Assembly: GCA_945900705.1 (NCBI GenBank)
Contig: CAMDKJ010000050.1
Location: 1 to 10,345, forward strand
Direction of reading: 5' to 3'
Length of the DNA stretch: 10,345 nt
DNA from: Bifidobacterium breve
Lineage (GTDB): Bacteria; Actinomycetota; Actinomycetes; S36-B12
This document shows, in pieces, positions 1-6,391 of the stretch. The position numbers and the translations under genes are program-made. The notes beneath the pieces are model-generated. The model was not told the DNA's origin. It made no database searches and saw nothing but the letters and a program-made list of their open reading frames with translations. The first letter of the stretch is position 1. Each line of letters begins with the position of its first letter.

Positions 1-524
1 TTGACGGACATGCCAGCCGTATATACCTCGACGAAAGTCGATCCCAGCGCGGAGCTACCGGCCGGAAGTGTCACCGTCGTATAGCCCGAGCCTTTACGCA
101 GCCGGGCCGGATTCGACTTAGAGCAACTGCTCTGTTGCCCCTTGCACGATCCCATGATGGTTGCGGTGGCACCTTTGACCTTGAACTTGGTAACCAGGCC
201 GACACCATCAGGGCCATCCTCGCAACCGGTCTGTGATTCGTTCAAATTAATCCACCCGCTGTTGCTCATCTGCGAACCAAATGATGCGCTGAGCTGCTCA
301 TCTTTACCGCCACCGCAATCAGTGAGCTGGAACGAAGAGCTCTTTAGATCGATAGAAGTGGTCGGGGCATAAACCGTGTATGTCAGGCCCACCTGAGCCT
401 TCTCGTACTTCGCAGGGTTAGTTGCAGCTGCGGCAACGGGCGAAGTGGCAAGCGCGGCCGCAGCAAGGCCGGCGGCGGCGAGAAGTGACAGTGCGATTCG
501 GGCGCGGGTTGAGTATGTAGGCAT
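1..524 (-). CDS. Secreted protein of unknown function, C-terminus cut by window edge
   Basis: The reverse strand is open from an ATG at 524 to the window edge (174 complete codons, no stop), so the C-terminus is missing. The N-terminus is a clear Sec signal peptide: a short basic n-region (MPTYSTRAR), a hydrophobic Ala/Leu-rich stretch at about residues 10-27, and a likely cleavage site near SPVAAAA (about 29-35). There is no lipobox cysteine, so the protein is probably released or held by a C-terminal element outside the window. The mature part is polar, Ser/Gly/Thr-rich, with four cysteines (TDCGG, TGCED, GSCKG, SSCSK) that could form disulfides. I do not recognise a family. The start has no Shine-Dalgarno sequence but has TATTCT exactly 6 nt upstream, which suggests a leaderless transcript. 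The gene is divergent from the exporter at 602. Confidence 0.7.
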   Translation of the reverse strand, partial: MPTYSTRARIALSLLAAAGLAAAALATSPVAAAATNPAKYEKAQVGLTYTVYAPTTSIDLKSSSFQLTDCGGGKDEQLSASFGSQMSNSGWINLNESQTGCEDGPDGVGLVTKFKVKGATATIMGSCKGQQSSCSKSNPARLRKGSGYTTVTLPAGSSALGSTFVEVYTAGMSV

Positions 525-530
525 GAAAGG

Positions 531-536
531 AGAATA
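531..536 (-). promoter_or_regulatory. Probable -10 box of a leaderless promoter for the secreted protein
   Basis: On the minus strand the hexamer TATTCT is followed by six bases (CCTTTC) and then the ATG at 524. A TANNNT hexamer 6-7 nt before the start codon is the known layout of leaderless actinobacterial genes. No Shine-Dalgarno is seen on this strand. No -35 box was convincing. Confidence 0.45.
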
Positions 537-601
537 CGGCATCACCTTTATGATGCGTGGGACAAACCCCGTATCCTCCGGATAATGAACCAGAACCTCA
601 G

Positions 602-1399
602 ATGAGCATCACCCGGACAACCCTTGCCCGCGACCTTGCCATCGGCATTGGAGCCGGGCTCATCTCCGGGTTCTTCGGGGTCGGCGGTGGATTCATCGTC
701 GTCCCGATCATGGTGATAGGCCTGCACTTTGTCCAGAAGCGGGCCCAGGCCACTTCATTGGTGATGATCAGCTGCGGCGGAGTCGCCGGAGCCATTACCT
801 ACGCCCTTGCCAATAATGTTGCCTGGCTGCCAGCCGTATTCATTGTTTTGGGGAGTTTGGCTGGAGCCTGGATTGGTGCGCACATAGTGCAAAAAATTCC
901 GGATCAAAAACTCCAAATAGCTTTCGGGGTACTGCTAACTCTCATCGCCCTACGCATGCTGTTTTTGGACCCTAGCGCTGGTGTCAACGAACTCCCGGCC
1001 CTAACCGCTCTCGTAATAGTCGGCTATTTGGCGTCCGGGCTCGCGATGGGTATTTTCTCGGCCATGCTCGGTGTCGGCGGCGGCATCCTGCTGATCCCAA
1101 TTCTAATTTTCTTCTTCGGCTTTTCTCAGCTCCTCGCCTCAGGTACTTCGCTGGCCGTAATGATCCCCACCGCATTACTCGGAGCCACGCGATTAACAAG
1201 TGCTGGTCTAACTAATTGGCCAATGGGCATTCGGCTTGGCGCTGGTGCCGTGTGCGGTGCCTTGGTCGGCTCAATGCTCGCATTCCGGGTGTCCGGATCA
1301 GTCCTGCAAATCGGTTTCGCGTTGCTACTTATTGCAGTTTCCGGGCAGATGCTTTGGCGCGCCCTGCGGCATAAACCACAAACCGGCATCACCTCATGA
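602..1399 (+). CDS. TauE/SafE family membrane exporter
   Basis: This is a 265-residue, very hydrophobic protein with the internal duplication typical of TauE/SafE (formerly DUF81) transporters. Each half carries a GVGGG loop next to a membrane segment, at residues 26-30 and 157-161, followed by a hydrophobic segment with proline (FIVVP; ILLIP). Seven or eight membrane segments are visible. The family exports sulfite, sulfoacetate or other organic anions; the substrate cannot be read from sequence. I chose the ATG at 602 because the family normally starts just before the first helix. A GTG at 557 would add 15 polar residues (GQTPYPPDNEPEPQ). Neither start has a good Shine-Dalgarno. Possible -10 boxes are TATGAT at 549-554 and GATAAT at 581-586. 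The stop overlaps the convergent prenyltransferase stop. Confidence 0.85.
   Translation: MSITRTTLARDLAIGIGAGLISGFFGVGGGFIVVPIMVIGLHFVQKRAQATSLVMISCGGVAGAITYALANNVAWLPAVFIVLGSLAGAWIGAHIVQKIPDQKLQIAFGVLLTLIALRMLFLDPSAGVNELPALTALVIVGYLASGLAMGIFSAMLGVGGGILLIPILIFFFGFSQLLASGTSLAVMIPTALLGATRLTSAGLTNWPMGIRLGAGAVCGALVGSMLAFRVSGSVLQIGFALLLIAVSGQMLWRALRHKPQTGITS
1394..1399. other. Palindromic shared stop of two convergent genes
   Basis: TCATGA is its own reverse complement. The plus-strand exporter and the minus-strand prenyltransferase each end by reading TCA TGA here, so the genes overlap by 6 nt and both proteins end in Ile-Thr-Ser. There is no room for an intergenic terminator. Confidence 0.9.
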
Positions 1400-2227
1400 C
1401 GTTATTGGGATCCCCGTAACCAAAATTACCAGTACCTCAAATAGCGCCAAGCCTTGAACCGCAATAAATAAATTCGATTGTGGCCGCGGACGAAGAGCCA
1501 AAACCACAGCGACCACAGTGGCCACCGGTATGCAGTATGCGGCGAAAACATTTACCGGTGCAATAACCAAGAGCAGGATGAACGAGCTGACCACCAGCAA
1601 TATTAAGGCCAGGCGTAAGGCACGTACCGAACCCAAGCGAGCGACCAGGCCGCCCAAACCGCGGGCTTGGTCAGATGACAAATCCGGCAAGGCATTTGCC
1701 AAGTGGGCCGCCACCCCGGTGCAAACGAAAACTGCTATCGCCCAAAGTGCCGGCGACTGAGACGGGTTTAACCCGAAAGTAATAAATGGGGTAACACAGG
1801 CAAATGAGACCGCATACGGTAACCACGACCAAGTGGTGCGTGATAAACGAAGGTTGTATAGCCACGCACTGGCGACCGCAATAACTTGAAATACTCCGCC
1901 GACCAGGCCCGCTGCCAGAAATGAAGTGACGGTCGTGATAGCAAGCGCGGTGAATGCTGCAGCCCACAGGCTCCTAATGGAAATAACCCCGGCCACTAGC
2001 GGCTTGGCGATACGGCCCGCGGCCCTATCAATTGGTGCGTCGACGGCGTCATTGCTCCAGCCGACCGAAAGTTGACCGGTAAGGACAGCGACGACAAGAA
2101 GGAAAAATGCAGGGCCAGACCAGCCAGCACGAAAGGCCAGCAAACTGACGATGGCGGTCACCGAAATCGTCGGAACCAAGTGGCAGGCCACGGCGAAACC
2201 ACGGGCTACCGCCAGCTGTCGCCGCAT
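1394..2227 (-). CDS. UbiA family prenyltransferase
   Basis: This is a 277-residue integral membrane protein with both aspartate motifs of the UbiA superfamily, which transfers an isoprenoid diphosphate to an acceptor using Mg2+. The first motif is ND..D...D at residues 59-67, followed by GR..KP at 71-76. The second is D...D at 182-186, followed by GLGGL. About eight hydrophobic segments surround them. The phrases SVGWSND, ASAWLYN and SWLPYAVSF resemble a UbiA subgroup I recall as widespread in Actinobacteria with unassigned substrate, so menaquinone, heme or lipid-carrier roles cannot be separated. The open frame reaches back to 2302, but the ATG at 2227 fits better: it lies 4 nt after the DUF554 stop with AGG immediately upstream, suggesting reinitiation. 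The longer version would run deep into DUF554 and has an unlikely Cys/Ser/His-rich start. Confidence 0.85.
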   Translation of the reverse strand: MRRQLAVARGFAVACHLVPTISVTAIVSLLAFRAGWSGPAFFLLVVAVLTGQLSVGWSNDAVDAPIDRAAGRIAKPLVAGVISIRSLWAAAFTALAITTVTSFLAAGLVGGVFQVIAVASAWLYNLRLSRTTWSWLPYAVSFACVTPFITFGLNPSQSPALWAIAVFVCTGVAAHLANALPDLSSDQARGLGGLVARLGSVRALRLALILLVVSSFILLLVIAPVNVFAAYCIPVATVVAVVLALRPRPQSNLFIAVQGLALFEVLVILVTGIPITS

Positions 2228-2231
2228 TTTC

Positions 2232-2990
2232 CTAATTACCCGTAAATAATGCGACGAGAGCCGCAAGCAATGGGGCCACGATGAGCGCAGGCAGCATGTC
2301 ACCGACCGGGACGGATTTGATTTTCAATAGTCGCAGGCCTACGCCGATCAGCAGCACCCCGCCGGTGGCGGTGATCGCATCAATCAATGCCGCCGACAAA
2401 ACTGAGCCCACAAGAGCGCCGACAATGGTGAAAGCTCCCTGCACAATGCCAACCGAAAGCGCAGAAAGTGCGACACCCCAACCCAATGAGGCGGCAAAAG
2501 CAAGTGAGGCGAAACCATCCAGAGTTGATTTGAGCGCGAGTTGTTCAATACCTAGACCAAGCCCATCATTTAGCGCCCCGAGAATCGCCAACGGGCCAAT
2601 GCAAAATACCAGTGACGCATCGACGAACCCTTCAACGAACCGCTTGCGCTTGTCGTCTGAATCGCCTGCACTCTTACGGCTGAGTTTGTGCTGCAGCCAA
2701 CCGCCAACCTGCTCTAACCGAAGCTCGATTTGCAGTAGTGACCCGATGATGCCGCCGATAACCAAGGCACCCAACACGATTAGCAGCGGGGCTGCAGTGC
2801 CAACTGAATCAGAAAAAGCTGTGTTAGTCAGAGCAACGATGCTCAAGGACCCGATAACTAAGGTGACAAGGCCCAGTGCATCGGTGACGGTGTCGCGGGT
2901 GCGCTGCGGTAGTCGGTGGCCAATAAGTACACCGAGGCCAGATCCGATAAGGATCGCAACCATATTCAGGATTGTGCCGCTGCCTCGCAT
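2232..2990 (-). CDS. DUF554 family membrane protein
   Basis: This is a 252-residue hydrophobic protein with the features of the DUF554 family (relatives of E. coli YqgA and B. subtilis YdfK): an N-terminal GSGTILNMVAILIGSGLG segment, a following LP.R..D.....LG pattern, and a central FCIGPLAILGALNDGL stretch (about residues 130-147). Six or seven membrane segments are visible, and a charged loop at about 103-120 (HKLSRKSAGDSDDKRKR). The biochemical function of the family is not established; a transport role is often assumed. The protein is slightly longer than I expect for the family because of that charged loop. It begins 18 nt after the heliorhodopsin stop and ends 4 nt before the prenyltransferase start. 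No Shine-Dalgarno precedes its ATG, but TACGCT lies 6 nt upstream, so it may also have its own leaderless promoter. Confidence 0.85.
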   Translation of the reverse strand: MRGSGTILNMVAILIGSGLGVLIGHRLPQRTRDTVTDALGLVTLVIGSLSIVALTNTAFSDSVGTAAPLLIVLGALVIGGIIGSLLQIELRLEQVGGWLQHKLSRKSAGDSDDKRKRFVEGFVDASLVFCIGPLAILGALNDGLGLGIEQLALKSTLDGFASLAFAASLGWGVALSALSVGIVQGAFTIVGALVGSVLSAALIDAITATGGVLLIGVGLRLLKIKSVPVGDMLPALIVAPLLAALVALFTGN

Positions 2991-2996
2991 GGGTAC

Positions 2997-3002
2997 AGCG
3001 TA
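2997..3002 (-). promoter_or_regulatory. Possible internal leaderless -10 box for DUF554
   Basis: On the minus strand TACGCT matches TANNNT and is followed by GTACCC (6 nt) and the DUF554 ATG at 2990. It lies in the 18-nt gap after the heliorhodopsin stop. A hexamer this degenerate can occur by chance, so this is tentative. Confidence 0.3.
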
Positions 3003-3008
3003 GCCAAG

Positions 3009-3803
3009 TCAGGGGGCTAAGGTGCCACCAAATATCTGCCAGGCGAGCAATGACTTAGCCACCAGGCTCAAGATGATGTAGCTGCGCTCCCCGGCGAGGT
3101 AGTTTGCCCACCTGCCAACCTTCTTATATTGCAGCCACTGCACCAAAGCAAAAATATTAAAGAAGATGAATAGCGAAATGATGATTCCGTAAACAAAAGC
3201 GGGCGGGGATAACTCACCCGGTGCCCCTGGCGAAATTACATATATCAAGATCGCTAGCCATGGCACGATGCCAGCAATGCAGCCAAAAATGAAAGGTAAC
3301 CAGCCACCGGAGCCAGGTGTTTCGTATTTCTCCTGCAGCCAACCGAACAAAATCATTGAGGCGTTTACCCCGAAAATTGCCAACAGCGCAGCAACATCAG
3401 CTATACCGCAAATCTGCGCGATCAGTACAATCATCACCGATGAGCTGATCGAATACTCAACCCATCTGAAGTAGTTACGCTGATGTGCAAGCCCGTTGGC
3501 GTACCGACTGAAGAACAGTGGGCTCGCAACTAAGAAGTGGAACAAGGCCGAAAGCCCGAAGAACAGCGCAACACCCCAGCCTACGCGCGAATCAAAAAGC
3601 ACCGTCGGGTCACCAAGTGGGCTACCCGGTGGGCCCTCCATGTACGTCGCGGTTACCGGAAGCACGAAGTCGTTGGTGAGCAGCAACACCGCAATCATCT
3701 GCACTAGGTGCGCGAAACCCGCGATGACATTTAGTCGCCGCAATTTGCGAAGCTGTTCGGAGGAGACCTCAATTACGGCGGCTGGGGCGGTAGCTATTGC
3801 CAT
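3009..3803 (-). CDS. Heliorhodopsin (retinal-binding photoreceptor)
   Basis: This is a seven-helix rhodopsin of the heliorhodopsin family, which binds retinal but lies in the membrane with its N-terminus inside, opposite to type-1 rhodopsins. It closely resembles my recollection of 48C12, the type member from freshwater actinobacterial DNA. With the ATG at 3803 (264 residues), the retinal Schiff-base lysine is K250 in SLVAKS and the counterion is E116 in RWVEYS. The inner histidines are H32 and H89, and the conserved serine is S246. These match K241, E107, H23, H80 and S237 of 48C12 with a constant offset of 9. The long A-B loop with EGPPGSPLG is present. An in-frame ATG at 3818 would add five residues (MGLSS). 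I prefer 3803 because GATTAT lies 5 nt upstream, while 3818 has no recognisable signal. No retinal-forming dioxygenase is in the window. It is probably co-transcribed with DUF554 and UbiA. Confidence 0.95.
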   Translation of the reverse strand: MAIATAPAAVIEVSSEQLRKLRRLNVIAGFAHLVQMIAVLLLTNDFVLPVTATYMEGPPGSPLGDPTVLFDSRVGWGVALFFGLSALFHFLVASPLFFSRYANGLAHQRNYFRWVEYSISSSVMIVLIAQICGIADVAALLAIFGVNASMILFGWLQEKYETPGSGGWLPFIFGCIAGIVPWLAILIYVISPGAPGELSPPAFVYGIIISLFIFFNIFALVQWLQYKKVGRWANYLAGERSYIILSLVAKSLLAWQIFGGTLAP

Positions 3804-3808
3804 GCTCG

Positions 3809-3814
3809 ATAATC
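3809..3814 (-). promoter_or_regulatory. Possible -10 box for heliorhodopsin
   Basis: On the minus strand GATTAT is followed by CGAGC (5 nt) and the ATG at 3803. If used, the transcript would start at or next to the start codon. It lies in the short divergent gap shared with the pterin dehydratase gene. Confidence 0.3.
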
Positions 3815-3868
3815 CCATTAATTAACGGATTTGGCTATTCGGACACGGGTACCGGGGCCTTGATCGGG

Positions 3869-3874
3869 TAGACA
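3869..3874 (+). promoter_or_regulatory. Possible -10 box for the pterin dehydratase operon
   Basis: TAGACA followed by TAGTCC (6 nt) precedes the ATG at 3881. It matches TANNN but ends in A rather than T, so it is a weak candidate. No Shine-Dalgarno is seen before this ATG. Confidence 0.25.
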
Positions 3875-3880
3875 TAGTCC

Positions 3881-4177
3881 ATGACTCCACGCCCCCTGAT
3901 CGCAACGGAGGTCAGTGACCTAGCGCAAACCCTCCCGATGTGGCATATAAGCGACGGGCAACTGACCCGTGAGATCCAGGCACCCACTTATATGATCGCC
4001 ATAAATTGGGTTGTTGCCATTGCGGGCGCGGCAGAGTCGCTCGACCATCACCCGGATATAGATATCCGCTGGCGTACTTTGCGGATAGCGCTGATCACGC
4101 ATAGCACCGGGTGCCTTACCGAGCTCGATCTCGACTTGGCCAGACTCATAGACACTGTCCTGAGCACCGGCGGCTAG
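3881..4177 (+). CDS. Pterin-4a-carbinolamine dehydratase (PCD/DCoH family)
   Basis: This 98-residue protein is full length for the family, which dehydrates 4a-hydroxytetrahydrobiopterin after aromatic amino acid hydroxylation. The signature is present: W21 with a following DGQL.RE strand, the DHHPD motif at residues 55-59, then a TH..G.LTELD segment with H74 and D83. The histidines H56, H57 and H74 correspond to the active-site histidines of the family. A tyrosine usual between the HHP motif and the TH motif is replaced by tryptophan (W64). No phenylalanine hydroxylase is nearby, as is common for stand-alone bacterial PCD-like genes, so the true substrate may be another pterin, for instance in molybdopterin or folate chemistry. 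It is the first gene of a plus-strand run with gaps of 21 and 18 nt, divergent from heliorhodopsin. Confidence 0.85.
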   Translation: MTPRPLIATEVSDLAQTLPMWHISDGQLTREIQAPTYMIAINWVVAIAGAAESLDHHPDIDIRWRTLRIALITHSTGCLTELDLDLARLIDTVLSTGG

Positions 4178-4186
4178 TTAAGCCGG

Positions 4187-4192
4187 CATAAT
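4187..4192 (+). promoter_or_regulatory. Possible internal leaderless -10 box for the GNAT gene
   Basis: CATAAT followed by ATAAAA (6 nt) precedes the ATG at 4199. The 21-nt gap after the pterin dehydratase stop is A/T-rich compared with its surroundings and carries no Shine-Dalgarno, so the GNAT gene may be transcribed from its own start as well as from upstream. Confidence 0.4.
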
Positions 4193-4198
4193 ATAAAA

Positions 4199-5221
4199 AT
4201 GGACGACGTCGAAATTCGATTCCTGCGCGCCGACGAGTCGCATATCCTCACTGAACTAGTGACCGGCGCCTACGGTTTAACCTACGACGCCGATTGGGTA
4301 TACGAGCCAGCAGAGATTGCCCGTCGTATTGAAGCTGGCTCCCTGATTAGCACAATCGGGGTGCTTCCTGATGGCTCCGTTGCGGGGCATATGGCGCTAA
4401 TGCGCGAGGAACCTGATGCACCCGTCCTTCACGCGGGGGTAGCGGTTGTCACCGAGGCCGCTCGCGGCCACCACCTGTTTACCGCCATGAAGCAGTACGC
4501 GGCACTTTGGGCCAAAGGTCAGGGCGTGTTGGGGATTTTCAGTGAGGCAACGGCAGCGCACCCATATAGCCAAAAAGCCAATGTTGATCTTGGCGCCCAT
4601 GAAACTGGATTCTTACTCGGGTGGATACCAGACTCCGTCAGTAACAATGCGGCGCTGGCGACAGATTCTCGGCGTGAATCGGTTGCCCTATTTTATTTGA
4701 AAACAAATGATGGGCACGATCGACCTATTTACGCACCAACCCGCCATCGAGGCATCATCGAAGACATTGTTACCACCACTGGAATACGCGGCAGGGTCGT
4801 AAAAGCCAGTGCGTTACACGCGCGTGAAATCAGCGAGTCCACCGGAATGGTTATTTCGCAAAAAGACGACCACAACCTAGCGATTATCACCGCCCATAAA
4901 CCTGGCCGTGATCTGCGTAAGGTGGTGTTACAAGCCCGCGAGGAACTCGTGACTAATGCCGGCCGCGATGCCGTTTACCTAGACCTGCCACTTAATGACC
5001 CTGCCACTGAGATTATTCTGGATGCCGATCTAGCCTCACTCGGCTTCGCTTTCGCGGGTGTGTTCCCGAATCAACATTTAGACGGGGATGCGATTCGATT
5101 GCAGTCGCTGCACAATTTGGATATCCACGCAGGCGATATTTCAACCGCGTCCGATCACGGGCGTAAATTGCTGGAGTATGTGCTGGCAGATGTAGCAGCA
5201 ACACATGCGAACCGAAGCTAG
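4199..5221 (+). CDS. GNAT-type acetyltransferase with a second GNAT-like half
   Basis: This is a 340-residue soluble protein. Residues 1-145 read as a GNAT fold: an N-terminal strand EIRFLR, an acidic D31-W33 region, an AGHMALMRE strand (62-70), an acetyl-CoA-binding motif with VVTEAARGHHLF (83-94), and a HPYSQKAN..LGAHETG segment (121-137) like motif B. Residues 185-340 form a second part of similar size. Its end, with VYLDLPL, LASLGFAFAGVFP and IRLQSLHN, looks like the last strands and helix of another, degenerate GNAT domain. In bacteria, proteins with this HPYSQ..N..LG pattern are sometimes joined to or placed beside anti-sigma-type ATPase domains; none is seen here. The substrate is unknown. 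The gene lies between pterin dehydratase and LtrA. It has no Shine-Dalgarno but has an A/T-rich -10-like site. Confidence 0.75.
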   Translation: MDDVEIRFLRADESHILTELVTGAYGLTYDADWVYEPAEIARRIEAGSLISTIGVLPDGSVAGHMALMREEPDAPVLHAGVAVVTEAARGHHLFTAMKQYAALWAKGQGVLGIFSEATAAHPYSQKANVDLGAHETGFLLGWIPDSVSNNAALATDSRRESVALFYLKTNDGHDRPIYAPTRHRGIIEDIVTTTGIRGRVVKASALHAREISESTGMVISQKDDHNLAIITAHKPGRDLRKVVLQAREELVTNAGRDAVYLDLPLNDPATEIILDADLASLGFAFAGVFPNQHLDGDAIRLQSLHNLDIHAGDISTASDHGRKLLEYVLADVAATHANRS

Positions 5222-5239
5222 ATTGAAGGCACAGGAAAA

Positions 5240-6391
5240 ATGTTTACCAGATCTGCAATAAACCCTGGTGAAGACCGAAAGGCCGGTTGGCTTGAACTTT
5301 TCTATGACCTTGCAGTGGTGGCTGCACTTGGCGCCTCCAACGACGCGTTCATCCAGAACCCAAGCGCCGAGACCGCTTACTTTGCACTATTAGCACTTGG
5401 CGCTTTATTCAGCCTGTGGCTACTAACCACGCTAATCCACAATAGGTTTGCCATCGATGGAATCATTTATCGAATATTGCTTCTCTTGCAAATGTCAGGA
5501 ATCCTGCTCACCGCGATTTCTGCAGGCGAAGGTGACTCGATCGGCTGGCAAGGCGGCCTAATTAGTTTGGGATTCGTGCTCCTCACAATCGGAGGGATGT
5601 ACGCACTAGCCAGAATTCAGATTGGGAGGCCGGTCCAGGGGCTCAAAGTCTCAATAATCAGCACTGCTCTTGGCGCTTTGATTTGCTTCGCGGGAGTATT
5701 GCTTTCAAAAGAAACGCTGCTTTATGTGTTTGCTTTGGCACTTATAGTCACCATGGCGCCAATCCTGTTTTCATTTCTGCGTAACGTGAGTCAAGACTTC
5801 CCGCTACATCCTGATCACCTTCGCGAGAGACTCGGATTACTTTTCCTGATCGCGATTGGCGAAAGTTTGATTCATCTAGTTGGAGTACTGACTGAAACCA
5901 CGGCAGGCTCTGATTACCGCTTCTTCTTCCTGGTAGTACTTTTTGACTTGGCACTTGCGACAGCTTATTTCGAGGGTGTATTTAGCAAGCGGAGGACCGC
6001 GCACCCGAGGTTATGGAGAGGCACAGTTTTTGCGCATTTCATCCTCATATTGGGAGTGACAGCCGTAGCAGACGAAATGGCAATCTTCGCTTCTACTGAC
6101 CCGGGAACGACAGAAGCGGCCAACGCTGGCGTATTCGCCGTGGCGATTGGACTATTACTAATCGGTTTAACACTTCTCGAGGTGATTACAAATAACCGTA
6201 TGGTGAATCTAACCTGGGCTCAGGCGGCGTTAGCGGCGGCTGTGATGGCATTTGGTCTCTATCAAATTAGAAACGGGGACACGCAATCGCGAATGGGCAT
6301 CCTGCTACTTTCCATAGCTTTCATAATTTGGTCAGTAATGCGGGTCGCAATATCACGCAGGGCACTTGAACTAGCAGACCGCAGCAATTAG
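5240..6391 (+). CDS. Low temperature requirement protein A (LtrA) family membrane protein
   Basis: This 383-residue protein has the LtrA family layout: an N-terminal charged stretch leading into WLELFYDLAVV (residues 17-27), the diagnostic LELF.D motif; then about ten hydrophobic segments; and the second signature ERLGLLFLIAIGES (196-209) in the middle. LtrA was named from Listeria monocytogenes mutants impaired at low temperature. Its molecular activity is unknown and it is treated as a multi-pass membrane protein. The ATG at 5240 is preceded by AGGAAAA (AGG at 5233-5235) and by AAGG further upstream, 18 nt after the GNAT stop, so it is probably the last gene of the dehydratase-GNAT-LtrA run. 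Its stop overlaps by 4 nt the stop of the convergent solute-binding protein, with no terminator between. Confidence 0.85.
   Translation: MFTRSAINPGEDRKAGWLELFYDLAVVAALGASNDAFIQNPSAETAYFALLALGALFSLWLLTTLIHNRFAIDGIIYRILLLLQMSGILLTAISAGEGDSIGWQGGLISLGFVLLTIGGMYALARIQIGRPVQGLKVSIISTALGALICFAGVLLSKETLLYVFALALIVTMAPILFSFLRNVSQDFPLHPDHLRERLGLLFLIAIGESLIHLVGVLTETTAGSDYRFFFLVVLFDLALATAYFEGVFSKRRTAHPRLWRGTVFAHFILILGVTAVADEMAIFASTDPGTTEAANAGVFAVAIGLLLIGLTLLEVITNNRMVNLTWAQAALAAAVMAFGLYQIRNGDTQSRMGILLLSIAFIIWSVMRVAISRRALELADRSN

Noticed and set aside
523..585. A 20-codon plus-strand ORF (starting MKGEY) next to an AAAGGAG sequence upstream of the exporter
   Set aside because: It overlaps the start of the divergent secreted-protein gene, has no ribosome site before its own ATG, and shows no conserved feature. 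It could at most be a leader peptide.
2228..2302. The longer N-terminus for the UbiA protein
   Set aside because: The extra 25 residues are Cys/Ser/His/Arg-rich, lie inside DUF554 and precede the normal family start.
2281..3003. A 240-codon open frame on the plus strand opposite DUF554
   Set aside because: It is Ser/Pro/Thr/Ala-rich with no domain, and mirrors the well-supported DUF554 gene. It is an antisense shadow caused by codon composition.
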